From Planctomycetota bacterium (GTDB taxonomy: Bacteria > Planctomycetota > Phycisphaerae > Phycisphaerales > UBA1924), in the NCBI GenBank assembly GCA_018242625.1, contig JAFEBO010000001.1:124001-188000 (forward strand): 64,000 bases of DNA, in the 5' to 3' direction. Shown here piece by piece: positions 18,295 through 26,812 of this stretch; within the stretch, counting starts at the first letter, position 1, and every line of letters begins with the position of its first letter. The notes under the pieces were generated by a model. It made no database searches. It was given only the letters and a program-made list of their open reading frames with translations, and was not told where the DNA came from. A program made the position numbers and the translations under genes.

Positions 18295-19757
18295 ACAGGC
18301 GAGGGGAAGTCAGCTTTGGTCGGGGCTTCGCCGGCGCTCTGTGCGCCGCGGCCTGCGGCATGCTCGCTCCCTGCGCTGTCGCTCTGGCTCAGTCGGCCGA
18401 AAAGGCCGGCGAAAAGTCATCGGAGATCGACAAGTACTCGCGCTGGGAGATTTTCAATGGCTACGCGCCTGTCATGGCCGTGGCGTTCATTGTCACCCTG
18501 TTCGCGACGCCGCTGATGCGAAAGCTGGCGATCACGTACGGCGTGGTCGATCGCCCCAGCGAATCCCGCAAGGTCCACCGGATGCCGGTGGCCTACCTCG
18601 GAGGCGTCGCGGTCTTCCTGGGAATGCTGGCGGGCGTGCTCTACAGCTATGCGTCGATCAAAGTCGCCGGCCTGATCGAATACCACCCGTCGCAGCACGC
18701 CACCGCGGCAGAGCCCGAGCAGCGGATCCTGCCACTGTTCGTTCTTTTCGGGATGACGGTGGTGGTTGTCGTGGGGCTGCTGGACGACGTGTGGGGGCTT
18801 GCTCCCCGCGTGAAGATCGGCGGGCTGCTCTTCGCGGCGGCCTTGCTTGCGATCGACGACATCGGCGCCCGCGTCGCGGCGCAGGTGCTCTCGCCTCTGG
18901 GCACGCTGCTTGGGAACCCGACGCTGGTCTTCCACATTCCGCTTCCGATTCACATCGGCGACGCCTCTTCTGTGTCCTTCGACCTGGTGTACTGGGTGGG
19001 CACGGCGATCATCGGCTTCTTCGTGCTGGGCGCGTGCAACGCCACGAACCTCATCGACGGACTCGACGGACTCCTGACCGGCACGACCGCGATCAGCGCC
19101 GCCGGGCTCCTGATCATCGCGCTCGGAATGGCCGCGGCCGACGACGGCCCGCGCGATACCCAGAGGCTGGTGATGTGCATGGCGCTGCTGGGTGCGTGCC
19201 TGGGGTTCCTGCCGCACAATTTCAATCCCGCGACAATCTTCCTTGGAGATGCGGGGTCGCTGCTGCTGGGCTACAGCATCATCGTGATCATCCTCACTCT
19301 GGGCGCCACCGATAAGACGCACCTTGTGATGGCGGGCATGATCGTCTTCGCGTTGCCGATGATCGACACGACACTGGCCATCGTCCGACGCAAGATGGCC
19401 GGGCAGAGCATCTCGAGCGCCGACAGCGATCACCTGCACCACATGCTCAAGCGTGCCCTGGGCGTCAAGGGGGCGGTGCTGACGCTATACGCGATCGCCG
19501 CCGCCTTTGCGGCGCTCGGCGTGATCGTCAGCATGGGCCGGGCGCGGGTCGTCTACATCCTGGCGCTGATGCTCGCCTCGTTCATCGGCGTGACGGCGAT
19601 CAAGATCGCCCGGCGCAAGTTCATCGAGCAGCAGGCTCTGGACTACGAAGCCCGGCGGACCGCGGGGCTGCAGCCGTCGATCCCGGCTTCACCCGTCCTG
19701 CCTATTTCCGGCCGCGAAGCGGTTGCCGCTGGCTCTGAAACAGCCTCGGCACGCTAA
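18291..19757 (+). CDS. polyprenyl-phosphate sugar-1-phosphate transferase (WecA/TagO/MraY family)
   Basis: Multi-spanning enzyme of 488 residues that starts glycan assembly by moving a sugar-1-phosphate to undecaprenyl phosphate. Family motifs: KVHRMPVAYLGG, the magnesium-binding NATNLIDGLDGL, NFNPATIFLGDAGSLLLGY and the cytoplasmic DSDHLHHML, the last typical of the WecA/TagO branch rather than MraY. About eleven membrane segments are visible. Oddly, the first 33 residues look like a secretory signal peptide ending ALAQS, ahead of the first canonical membrane segment. The GTG start overlaps the epimerase stop and has AGGAAAAGG upstream. It is the probable first committed step of the EPS made by this cluster. 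Confidence 0.93.
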   Translation: MNRRGEVSFGRGFAGALCAAACGMLAPCAVALAQSAEKAGEKSSEIDKYSRWEIFNGYAPVMAVAFIVTLFATPLMRKLAITYGVVDRPSESRKVHRMPVAYLGGVAVFLGMLAGVLYSYASIKVAGLIEYHPSQHATAAEPEQRILPLFVLFGMTVVVVVGLLDDVWGLAPRVKIGGLLFAAALLAIDDIGARVAAQVLSPLGTLLGNPTLVFHIPLPIHIGDASSVSFDLVYWVGTAIIGFFVLGACNATNLIDGLDGLLTGTTAISAAGLLIIALGMAAADDGPRDTQRLVMCMALLGACLGFLPHNFNPATIFLGDAGSLLLGYSIIVIILTLGATDKTHLVMAGMIVFALPMIDTTLAIVRRKMAGQSISSADSDHLHHMLKRALGVKGAVLTLYAIAAAFAALGVIVSMGRARVVYILALMLASFIGVTAIKIARRKFIEQQALDYEARRTAGLQPSIPASPVLPISGREAVAAGSETASAR

Positions 19758-19807
19758 AAAACAATCTGGGGCGGCCGCGCGGAATTTGCCGATTCGTATA
19801 CTCGGCC

Positions 19808-20701
19808 ATGAGCGCAGCCGTATCGCCATTTCGTCCACGTGTCATCGCCCTTATGAACCAGAAGGGAGGCGTCGGAAAAACCACAACCACGGTCAACCTG
19901 GCGGCGGCCATCGCGCGTGCGGGCCATCCGACCCTGGTCCTGGATCTGGACCCGCAGGCACACGCGACCCTGGGGCTGGGGCTGGACAACTCCGCAGGAG
20001 GCACCATCTATGACCTCCTGCACGACGCGTCCGCAACCCCATCCGCGCTCCGCGAGATCGCGCCCAATCTCTTCGCGATCGCCAGCCATACCGACCTTGC
20101 CGCATTCGAAACCGATCTCGCGGGCGCTCCGGACCGCCTCGCACGCCTCGAGCGTGTTCTTGGCGCAACCGAGAGACAGTTTGAATTCGTGCTGATCGAC
20201 TGCCCGCCCTCGCTCGGGCTGCTGACGCTCAACGCCCTGGCCGCGGCGGACGAGGTGCTCATCCCGATGCAGGCGCACTTTCTGGCGCTTCAGGGCGTTG
20301 GAAAACTGCTCGAGACCGTCAATCTGCTCGCCACGGGACCCCAGGCGATCAATCCCCGGCTCACGGTCGCCGGAGTCGTCTTGTGTATGCACGACACCGG
20401 GAGCACCCACACCCGGGAGGTGGTCGCCGACCTGGAAGCCTTCTTCGCCCAGGCAGCAGAACAGAATGTGCCGTGGCGCGCAGCAAAGGTGCTGCGCCCG
20501 GCGATACGGCGGAATATCAAGCTCGCCGAAAGCCCGAGCTTCGGCAAGACAATCTTTGATTACGCACCGCAGGCCAGCGGCGCGGAAGACTACAAGCAGC
20601 TCGCCGATGCGTTCCTCGCCGGGCGAATTCGCCCCGAGGCCGGCGAACCGCCAGTCGTGGTGACCCGCGCCGCGCATGAGACGACGGGTGCCACGGCGTG
20701 A
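19808..20701 (+). CDS. ParA/Soj-like ATPase
   Basis: Cytoplasmic ATPase of 297 residues. The deviant Walker A KGGVGKTT (Lys19 and Lys24) is complete, followed by LVLDLDPQAHATLGLG and, as Walker B, FVLIDCPPSLG. The rest fits ParA/Soj: LIPMQAHFLALQGVGKLLETV, then IKLAESPSFGKTIFDYAPQASGAEDYKQLA. No ParB, no parS-like repeat and no origin features are near, so this is an orphan that may position envelope machinery instead of segregating DNA, although chromosomal Soj cannot be excluded. The last four bases (GTGA) also start the VanZ-like gene, indicating coupled translation. Confidence 0.93.
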   Translation: MSAAVSPFRPRVIALMNQKGGVGKTTTTVNLAAAIARAGHPTLVLDLDPQAHATLGLGLDNSAGGTIYDLLHDASATPSALREIAPNLFAIASHTDLAAFETDLAGAPDRLARLERVLGATERQFEFVLIDCPPSLGLLTLNALAAADEVLIPMQAHFLALQGVGKLLETVNLLATGPQAINPRLTVAGVVLCMHDTGSTHTREVVADLEAFFAQAAEQNVPWRAAKVLRPAIRRNIKLAESPSFGKTIFDYAPQASGAEDYKQLADAFLAGRIRPEAGEPPVVVTRAAHETTGATA

Positions 20702-21081
20702 GGATCTCCCGCAAAGCGGTGCTGGGCGCCTTCGCTGTGTACGCCGTCGCACTGTTTACGGGCACCCACTGGCCCAATCTCCAGATCAACGGTCCGGTGG
20801 AACGCTCGGATCTGTACGTGCACTTCGGCGCGTTCGGCACGTGGGCATTTCTGGCGGCGTGCTGCCGATTCTTCGGCCCTGTTTTTTCCGGTCGAAACCT
20901 TGTGCTGAGCTGGTTGCTCTCGCTGAGCTACGCGTGCTTCGATGAGGGTCTGCAGGCGATCCCCGCGCTCGGGCGGACCTGCGCCTGGGATGACCTTCTG
21001 GCCAATTCGGTGGGGATTTCGATCGCGATCGCCGGGCTGGCCATTGTCGGCCGGTTCTTTGGTCCGGCCAGCGCGAAATAG
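20698..21081 (+). CDS. VanZ-like family membrane protein
   Basis: Small membrane protein of 127 residues with about four hydrophobic segments. VanZ-like features are LYVHFGAFGTWAFLAA and, in the second half, CFDEGLQAIPALGRTCAWDDLLANSVGI, matching the family pattern of an acidic residue, Gln and an Arg before the conserved Asp-Asp-x-x-x-Asn. The molecular function of VanZ-like proteins is mostly unknown; VanZ itself gives low-level teicoplanin resistance, and others occur in exosortase/EPS loci. The GTG start overlaps the ParA stop by 4 nt, and MurJ begins 32 nt downstream. Confidence 0.86.
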   Translation: MRISRKAVLGAFAVYAVALFTGTHWPNLQINGPVERSDLYVHFGAFGTWAFLAACCRFFGPVFSGRNLVLSWLLSLSYACFDEGLQAIPALGRTCAWDDLLANSVGISIAIAGLAIVGRFFGPASAK

Positions 21082-21113
21082 CCCGTACTGGTTGTCCGCA
21101 CAGTCTGCCGATA

Positions 21114-22808
21114 ATGCTGCCCGTGTCTTCCCCCGTCCAAGCATCTTCTCCGGCCACCCCGGCCGCCCCCGCATCCTCCGGGCCCGATCACGGTCCGCAC
21201 GATCTTCACGCTCTCGGAGGCGTCCTGGCCGCTGCGATCCGGGTGGTCGCGAGTCTGACGCTGGTTTCGCGGTTCACGGGGCTGGTGCGGGAGTGGCTCA
21301 CCGCCCGGATATTCGGGGATTCGGCGATCGGCTCGGCGTTCAACGCCGCTTTCCAGATTCCAAATGTCTTTCGCCGTCTTTTCGGCGAGGGCGCGCTGTC
21401 GGCCGCGTTCCTTCCCGAGTACACGACGCTTCGCCAGAATTCGCCGGACGCGGCCAACCAGCTCGCGTCGCTTACGCTGCGTGCGCTCTCGCTGGTGACC
21501 GGCGTGATCGTGCTCGTGGTGGAGGCCGGGCTGCTTGTGGCTCTCCTCCTGAGCGGCGACAACCCCGAACGGGCGCTGTCTCTCAAGCTCATGATGCTGA
21601 TGCTGCCCATGATGCCGATGGTCTGCACCACGGCAATCCTGGGAGGAGTCCTCCAGAGCCACGGCAAGTTCGCTCCACCTGCAGCCGCCCCTGTCATCCT
21701 CAACATCCTCATGATCCTGGGCGCTCTTGCGCCGCTCGCCGTGCCCGGCCTTGCGCCGGAGAAGACGGCCTACGTCGTCGGGGTGGCCGCCGTGATCGCG
21801 AGTGTTCTGCAGATTGCCTGGTCGCTCGCCGCGCTCAGGGGCCTGGTCCGCTGGACCCGGGCCACGAGCGACGCACGCGAGGCGGCCAAGCGCGTGCTCC
21901 AGCGATTTCTTCCCGTGCTGCTGGGACTGGGCACGCTCCAGCTCAACACCATGATGGACACACTGATCGCGATGTGGCCCATCTGGATCGGCCCTACGGT
22001 GCTCGGAGTTCGCGTCACGCTCGACGACGCATCCAACTCCATCCTCTCCTACACGTCGCGTCTTTACCAGTTTCCCCTGGGCGTCTTCGGCATCGCGGTG
22101 GCGACGGCGGTATTCCCGCTTCTCTCACGCACCGCGGGGCATTCGGTGGCCTTTGTTGATGTGCTCAAGCGCGGCGTGCGCCTCTCGCTCTTTATCGGGA
22201 TTCCGGCAAGCGTCGGCCTGATCGTGGTCCGCGACGACCTGGTCCGGACCATGTTTTACAAATTCTCAGCCGATGGTCTCGCCCGTTCGGCGATCGTCGT
22301 CACGTGTTTCGCGCCGGCCGTCTGGGCGTATTCGCTCAACCACGTTCTCACCCGGGCCTTTTACGCAAAGGGAGACACCAAAACGCCGATGCGCGTCGCG
22401 GTGGGAATGGTGGCCGCAAACCTCGCCCTGAACCTCACCCTCATCTGGCCGCTCCGCGAGGCCGGGTTGGCGCTGTCGACGGGCCTGTGCGCGATGGTCC
22501 AGGCATTTGTTGTCGCGTGGATCGCGCGGCGCAAGCTCGAGGCCGATGTCTTCAGCTGGCCCATGCTCAAGGCCATGCTCATGATCGCTCTTGCCGCGCT
22601 TCTTATGGGCGGGCTGGTCTGGCTCACGATCCACTACTGGCCCACGCCCAGAAACGGCTGGGGTCACTTCCTCCGGCTGAGCGCGGCGACCTTCGTGGGA
22701 GGATTCTCCTACCTGGCCTTCGCGTGGGTCTTGCGCCTCGAAGAGCTCCGCTGGCTGCTCAGGCGGGGCCCCTCCGGAGCCGCCGGGGAAGCCATGATCT
22801 TCGAATAA
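21114..22808 (+). CDS. murJ: lipid II flippase MurJ
   Basis: Polytopic protein of 564 residues in the MOP exporter superfamily that flips lipid-linked peptidoglycan precursors. Typical MurJ stretches are seen: ASLTLVSRFTGLVREWLTARIFG near the N-terminus, NVFRRLFGEGALSAAFLPEY, SYTSRLYQFPLGVFGIAVATAVFPLLSR and LTRAFYAKGDTKTPM. Around 14 membrane segments are expected, after a Pro/Ala-rich cytoplasmic tail of about 35 residues. MurJ in a planctomycete fits the now accepted presence of peptidoglycan in most of the phylum. Alternatively it may flip the EPS precursor made by the neighbouring WecA/TagO-like pathway, since it sits next to that cluster. Confidence 0.94.
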   Translation: MLPVSSPVQASSPATPAAPASSGPDHGPHDLHALGGVLAAAIRVVASLTLVSRFTGLVREWLTARIFGDSAIGSAFNAAFQIPNVFRRLFGEGALSAAFLPEYTTLRQNSPDAANQLASLTLRALSLVTGVIVLVVEAGLLVALLLSGDNPERALSLKLMMLMLPMMPMVCTTAILGGVLQSHGKFAPPAAAPVILNILMILGALAPLAVPGLAPEKTAYVVGVAAVIASVLQIAWSLAALRGLVRWTRATSDAREAAKRVLQRFLPVLLGLGTLQLNTMMDTLIAMWPIWIGPTVLGVRVTLDDASNSILSYTSRLYQFPLGVFGIAVATAVFPLLSRTAGHSVAFVDVLKRGVRLSLFIGIPASVGLIVVRDDLVRTMFYKFSADGLARSAIVVTCFAPAVWAYSLNHVLTRAFYAKGDTKTPMRVAVGMVAANLALNLTLIWPLREAGLALSTGLCAMVQAFVVAWIARRKLEADVFSWPMLKAMLMIALAALLMGGLVWLTIHYWPTPRNGWGHFLRLSAATFVGGFSYLAFAWVLRLEELRWLLRRGPSGAAGEAMIFE

Positions 22809-22870
22809 ACGGGTATCATTCGGACCAGCGGCGCTGCTGAAAGGCGCCGAACATCCCGGAGCTCATCCCC

Positions 22871-23098
22871 ATGATTCAGACACGAAAAATGATCGCACAC
22901 CGGCTCGCCCTGGCTTCGCTGGCGGGCGCGTCAATCCTCCTTGTCGCCGGCTGCAACACGGTTTCGGGCTTCGGCCAGGACCTCAATGAAACCAGCGACA
23001 ACACCAAGAAGGCGTTCAGCGGCTCGAGCTCGGGCGGTTCTTCCAGTTCGAATTCATCGACCTCGTCATCGAGCACGGCCGAGCCCGCAAAGAAGTAA
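22871..23098 (+). CDS. entericidin A/B-like small lipoprotein
   Basis: Short protein of 75 residues. A signal peptide ends at the lipobox ILLVAGC, and the mature part begins CNTVSGFGQDLNETSDNTKKAF, which matches the entericidin/EcnAB family core (CNTxxGxGxD and a short helix). The tail is almost pure Ser/Gly and ends in AEPAKK. Family members are small membrane lipoproteins linked to stress or lysis control in enterobacteria; function here is unknown. A downstream ATG at 22889 would give a shorter signal peptide. It lies between murJ and an SDR gene that begins 3 nt after its stop. Confidence 0.82.
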   Translation: MIQTRKMIAHRLALASLAGASILLVAGCNTVSGFGQDLNETSDNTKKAFSGSSSGGSSSSNSSTSSSSTAEPAKK

Positions 23099-23101
23099 AA
23101 G

Positions 23102-23935
23102 GTGCCCAAAGTCGATCTCGCCGGCCGCACCATCGCGATCACCGGCGCCAGCTCCGGTATCGGCAGAGCAACCGCGGTTGCCTGCGCACGCGCGGGGATG
23201 CGCGTGGTCTGCGCCGCCCGTCGCGCGGACAGGCTCGAGCAGGTCGTTCAGGAGATCCGCACCGGTGGCGGGCAGGCCGAGAGCCTCGTGATGGACGTCG
23301 CCCTGCCCGGCGAGAACGCACGGCTGATCTCGTTCTGCCTCGAACGCTTCGGCTCGCTGTTCAGCGTGTTTTCGAACGCGGGCTACGGCATCGAACGCTC
23401 GGTGCTCGACTATTCGCAGGCCGAGCTCACCGCGATCTTTCAGACGAATTTCTGGTCGAGCCTTGAGCTGATGCGGCTTGCCGCCCGGCACATGCTCGAA
23501 GCAAACCCGCCCCCGGTCCGGGGCCACGTACTCGCGTGTTCGAGCTGCGTGAGCAAGATCGGACTCCCCAACTTTGCCGCTTATTCAGGAACCAAAGCAC
23601 TCCAAGACCATTTTGGCCGCGCGATGCGCGCCGAGCTCTCCTCCCGGGGGGTGCTGGTTTCCACCGTTCACCCCATCGGAACGCGTACCGAGTTCTTCGA
23701 CACGGCGTCGTCACTTTCCGGCGCCGAACGCACAAGCATTCAGACCCCCGACCGGCTCAAACAGCATCCCGACGTTGTCGCCCGGGCGATCGTCGGGCGG
23801 CTGAGGCGCTCTGTCGGTGGCGAGGTCTGGACGAGCCTGCCCATCCGGCTTGCCCTCGCCGGCGCGATCATCGCTCCAGGTCTGATCGATGCCCTGCTCC
23901 GCAAACGCCAGCGCGAAATGGACAGCGCACGCTAA
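23102..23935 (+). CDS. short-chain dehydrogenase/reductase
   Basis: Classical SDR oxidoreductase of 277 residues. The cofactor loop is ITGASSGIGRA, the N-A-G motif is SNAGYG, and the active site is Ser in CSSCVSKIG with Tyr/Lys in AAYSGTKALQDHFG. The position after strand 2 (CAARRADRL) suggests NADP preference. The C-terminus has an extra hydrophobic helix, so membrane association is possible. The substrate cannot be named. The GTG start lies right after the entericidin-like gene (3 nt gap), suggesting a shared transcript. Its stop codon overlaps that of convergent ispF by 4 nt. Confidence 0.92.
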   Translation: MPKVDLAGRTIAITGASSGIGRATAVACARAGMRVVCAARRADRLEQVVQEIRTGGGQAESLVMDVALPGENARLISFCLERFGSLFSVFSNAGYGIERSVLDYSQAELTAIFQTNFWSSLELMRLAARHMLEANPPPVRGHVLACSSCVSKIGLPNFAAYSGTKALQDHFGRAMRAELSSRGVLVSTVHPIGTRTEFFDTASSLSGAERTSIQTPDRLKQHPDVVARAIVGRLRRSVGGEVWTSLPIRLALAGAIIAPGLIDALLRKRQREMDSAR

Positions 23936-24444
23936 TCGCGCACGAGCAGTGCCACCGCGTGCACCTCGATCGCACGCGACTCCCCCACCGCGTCCACTCT
24001 TTCGTGCGTCTTGCCTTTCACGCCGACGCGTGACACGTCAATATCCAGGGCGGCAGCGATGTTTGAGCGCATCGCGTCCTTGTGCGGGCTGACCTTCGGC
24101 TTTTCCAGGATCACCGTCGCATCGATGTTCGCGATGATCCAGCCCGCGCCGCGCACGCGATCCGCCGCGGCTCTGAGAAACTCGCGTGAGTCCCGCGAAT
24201 GGTGGGCGGGATCGTTATCGGGAAAAAGCTGCCCGATGTCGGGCATACCCGCCGCCGCCAGAAGAGCGTCCGTCACGGCATGCAGGAGTGCATCGCCATC
24301 GCTGTGGGCGATCGGCCCGCGGTCAAAGTCCAGCCCGACGCCCCCGACCACGAGCGCCCGCCCCTGGCCGGCCGGGGGTCTGGGCTCGAGGCGGTGGAGG
24401 TCGTACCCGTGACCGATCCGGACTGATTCTGCGGGGTTTCGCAT
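23932..24444 (-). CDS. ispF: 2-C-methyl-D-erythritol 2,4-cyclodiphosphate synthase
   Basis: MEP-pathway isoprenoid enzyme of 170 residues that cyclises CDP-methylerythritol 2-phosphate with release of CMP. Metal-ligand and active-site motifs: GHGYDLHRL (Asp15, His17), IAHSDGDALLHAVTDALLAA, GQLFPDNDP, and the C-terminal GKTHERVDAVGESRAIEVHAVALL. Length is normal for a stand-alone IspF (usually 155-165) and no IspD is fused. The tail overlaps the convergent SDR gene by 4 nt. It is divergent from a lipoprotein gene across an AT-richer spacer. Confidence 0.96.
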   Translation of the reverse strand: MRNPAESVRIGHGYDLHRLEPRPPAGQGRALVVGGVGLDFDRGPIAHSDGDALLHAVTDALLAAAGMPDIGQLFPDNDPAHHSRDSREFLRAAADRVRGAGWIIANIDATVILEKPKVSPHKDAMRSNIAAALDIDVSRVGVKGKTHERVDAVGESRAIEVHAVALLVRD

Positions 24445-24580
24445 CGTGACCAGCTTACAAATTACTCATCCTAGTGAATTCCGAACGATCTTGAGCACAA
24501 ATCACGTCGAACTGTTCAAGAGCCGATACATTCTGGGACGCTTCCGGGCGGGTTTCTGCGCCGGGAGCCGGAGAACTGAC
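24445..24580. promoter_or_regulatory. AT-richer divergent spacer, probable promoter region
   Basis: This 136-nt gap between divergent ispF and a lipoprotein gene is clearly poorer in GC than its surroundings (TTACAAATTACTCATCCTAG and further A/T runs). It is the natural place for both promoters, but no single -35/-10 pair is convincing. Confidence 0.35.
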
Positions 24581-25159
24581 ATGCACTTTGGCCGCGCTGG
24601 ACTTTCACTCACGCTTGCCCTGGCTCTGACCGGCCTCTCGGGCTGTAACGTCTACCGCCCCGGCGGCTCGATGCGGTCCAACGACACCTTTACATTCATC
24701 TCCAACGAGTACTACCCCGTCACCGTCACCCTCTACGACGTGCGCACCAACGAACCAATCTGGACCGCGGATGTGCCTGTGAGCAAACAGCTTACGTTCC
24801 GGTTCCACGAAGCTCAGTACCCCGAAAACCCCGCCAACCCCGACGCCATGCGATGGCAGTTCTTTGACAGGCCGACCAACGGCGGCGAACTCAACAGCGT
24901 GATGGCCGTCCCCGACAAGTACTCGCGCCGGTTCGACGTCACGATTCGCAAGACACCCGAATATGCCCCCGGCGCGGAGCCCTATGCGGGACCGGTGATG
25001 GGCTCTTCCAAGCCCGTTCAGCAGCCCCCGGGCATGTCGACGCCCACTCCGCCACCGGCCGCCCCAAAGGCGGATCCCGCCAAAGCACCGGCCGCCAAAC
25101 CGGAGCCCTCGTCCGATCCGGCGTCCAAACCGGCACCCGAGCCGGCGCCGATGCCCTGA
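24581..25159 (+). CDS. hypothetical lipoprotein with Pro/Ala-rich tail
   Basis: Lipoprotein of 192 residues not recognised as a named family. A signal peptide ends in LTGLSGC, followed by a compact domain (about 30-125) containing TFISNEYYPVTVTLYDVRTNEP and IWTADVPVSKQLTFRFHEAQY, a beta-rich pattern. The last ~65 residues are Pro/Ala/Lys/Glu repeats (KADPAKAPAAKPEPSSDPAS), likely a flexible or wall-spanning tail. I start at the ATG that opens the signal peptide, with GGAG about 8 nt before it; the frame is open 135 nt further upstream but that part is not protein-like. It ends 9 nt from the convergent DUF4139 gene. Confidence 0.8.
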   Translation: MHFGRAGLSLTLALALTGLSGCNVYRPGGSMRSNDTFTFISNEYYPVTVTLYDVRTNEPIWTADVPVSKQLTFRFHEAQYPENPANPDAMRWQFFDRPTNGGELNSVMAVPDKYSRRFDVTIRKTPEYAPGAEPYAGPVMGSSKPVQQPPGMSTPTPPPAAPKADPAKAPAAKPEPSSDPASKPAPEPAPMP

Positions 25160-25168
25160 CGGGTCTGT

Positions 25169-26713
25169 TCACCACGAATATGTCACGGTGTAGCGCACCT
25201 TCACTTCTTTTCCCGGCTCCAGGGTGAGGGGGAACTGGATTGTGCGCGCGTCGGTCTTTTCGTACTTTTGACTGGCCCCGTTGATCTCCCAGTTGAGCCA
25301 GCGGTACAGACGTTCGCGCACGATCATGTTGATCTTGACATCCTTTCGGTTGCGCACACTGACCTCGATTGTTTCTTCCATGGTGCGCCGGGCCGAATCG
25401 ACCTTGAAGTCGACCTGCTTGCGCTCCGCGACCACGTCGAACGATGCGCCCAGCCTGAGCAGAACGGACTCGTCGCGCGGCGTGTGCTGGATGACGTCCT
25501 CGCCGACAAACTCGGCGATGCCGTCGCCGGTCTTGCCTGTGTCGATCTGGCTGACGCGCACACGACCCGCCGGCAACGGGATTCCCAGGCCCGAGTCCTT
25601 GGAGTTCTTGAATCGCAGGTACACATCAACGTTGGTGCGTCCCTGTGCGCCGAAGCCCGCGTCGGTCATCGGGCCGCCGTAGTCGCCCGGCTCCACAGCA
25701 AGACCGTCGTAGACGAGCACCTTCTCGCAGGGGATCTTCTGAACGGCCGGGAAGAGCTCGATCTGCTTGGTCGAGCTGTCCGGCAGGCTCGTGGTCCGTC
25801 CGAGTGTGTAGAGATGGTACTCAAAGAATGCTTTCTGTTCGAAACCCGCGGAGCGATCTTCCATCGCAACGGACATGGACTTGCCGAGATACGCCGGACG
25901 GTTTTCGCGGTGCACAACGCGATTCACCCGACCGGCGATGAGCTTGAGCGTGGCGTCGGGATAGCTGGCGCCCGACTCGTTGACGATGCTGACCCAGGCG
26001 AAAAGGTCCATCGTGCCCGTGTTGGCGTCCTTGCCGGGTGAGAAGAGCGCGTTGTAATCTGCCCACCAGGTCATCCCTTCCGTTTCGTAGCTGATGCGGG
26101 CGTTGTGCGTGCCGGGCTGCTGAGTCTCAACCCGCCAGAGAAGCGTGGGACGCGTGAGCAGGCCGCCCGGAAGCGTGGGAAGCTCGAACCCGGTGGGGTT
26201 CGCGACAATCTGCACCTGCCCGTTCTTGTCGCGCAGCACGACCCCGCCCGCGGTGCTCAGGAGCGTGCCGGTGGAATACGCGGTCTGGTTTCCCGACGCG
26301 GAAGCGACCTTGATCTCCTTGTCCAGGTACTTTTCGAGCAGCTTTTCGCGGCCGATCAGGTCAAACTGGAAATTCTGCTCGAGCACGCGGGTCGCCGCGG
26401 GCGCGGTCAGCGACTCGAACGTGACCGTCGTGGGCTCGATCAGGGCGGCAACATCCGTTACGCGCACGTCATTCAGCCCGTTCTTGAGATCGAGCTTCAT
26501 GAACTGGCGCACGGTGGCGAATCCTTGCACGGCATTCGAAACACCGGACCAGCCTTCGTTGAACCTAGCCTGGGAGAGCGCATCCCGCGGCACACCCTGG
26601 CCGGGGTTCAGCGTGCTGTAGATCGTGACGATGGGTCCGGTTTCCTGCGCACTGGCGACGGCCGTGCCGGCCAGCAGCGCGAGGAAGGAACATCCGGCGG
26701 TGCGCATTTTCAT
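25169..26713 (-). CDS. DUF4139 domain-containing secreted protein
   Basis: Secreted protein of 514 residues. A signal peptide of about 22 residues (LALLAGTAVASA) is followed by a beta-rich region and then a DUF4139 domain covering roughly the last 300 residues: LLWRVETQQPGTHNARISYETEGMTWWADYNALF, LFAWVSIVNESGASYPDATLKLIAG, and the terminal IQFPLTLEPGKEVKVRYTVTYSW. DUF4139 proteins are widespread and poorly understood; some are mucoidy-inhibitor A-like. AGGAG sits seven nt upstream of the ATG, a clear ribosome binding site. The gene follows the helicase gene on the opposite side of a 99-nt gap. Confidence 0.87.
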   Translation of the reverse strand: MKMRTAGCSFLALLAGTAVASAQETGPIVTIYSTLNPGQGVPRDALSQARFNEGWSGVSNAVQGFATVRQFMKLDLKNGLNDVRVTDVAALIEPTTVTFESLTAPAATRVLEQNFQFDLIGREKLLEKYLDKEIKVASASGNQTAYSTGTLLSTAGGVVLRDKNGQVQIVANPTGFELPTLPGGLLTRPTLLWRVETQQPGTHNARISYETEGMTWWADYNALFSPGKDANTGTMDLFAWVSIVNESGASYPDATLKLIAGRVNRVVHRENRPAYLGKSMSVAMEDRSAGFEQKAFFEYHLYTLGRTTSLPDSSTKQIELFPAVQKIPCEKVLVYDGLAVEPGDYGGPMTDAGFGAQGRTNVDVYLRFKNSKDSGLGIPLPAGRVRVSQIDTGKTGDGIAEFVGEDVIQHTPRDESVLLRLGASFDVVAERKQVDFKVDSARRTMEETIEVSVRNRKDVKINMIVRERLYRWLNWEINGASQKYEKTDARTIQFPLTLEPGKEVKVRYTVTYSW

Positions 26714-26812
26714 AAAGAGCTCCTGTAAAGACCTGCTGACGATACAGCGCCCAAAGACGCCGCGCGGTTCGCAGAAGTGAGGGGCCGGAACAATCCGCGG
26801 GCAGAAGCGGCT

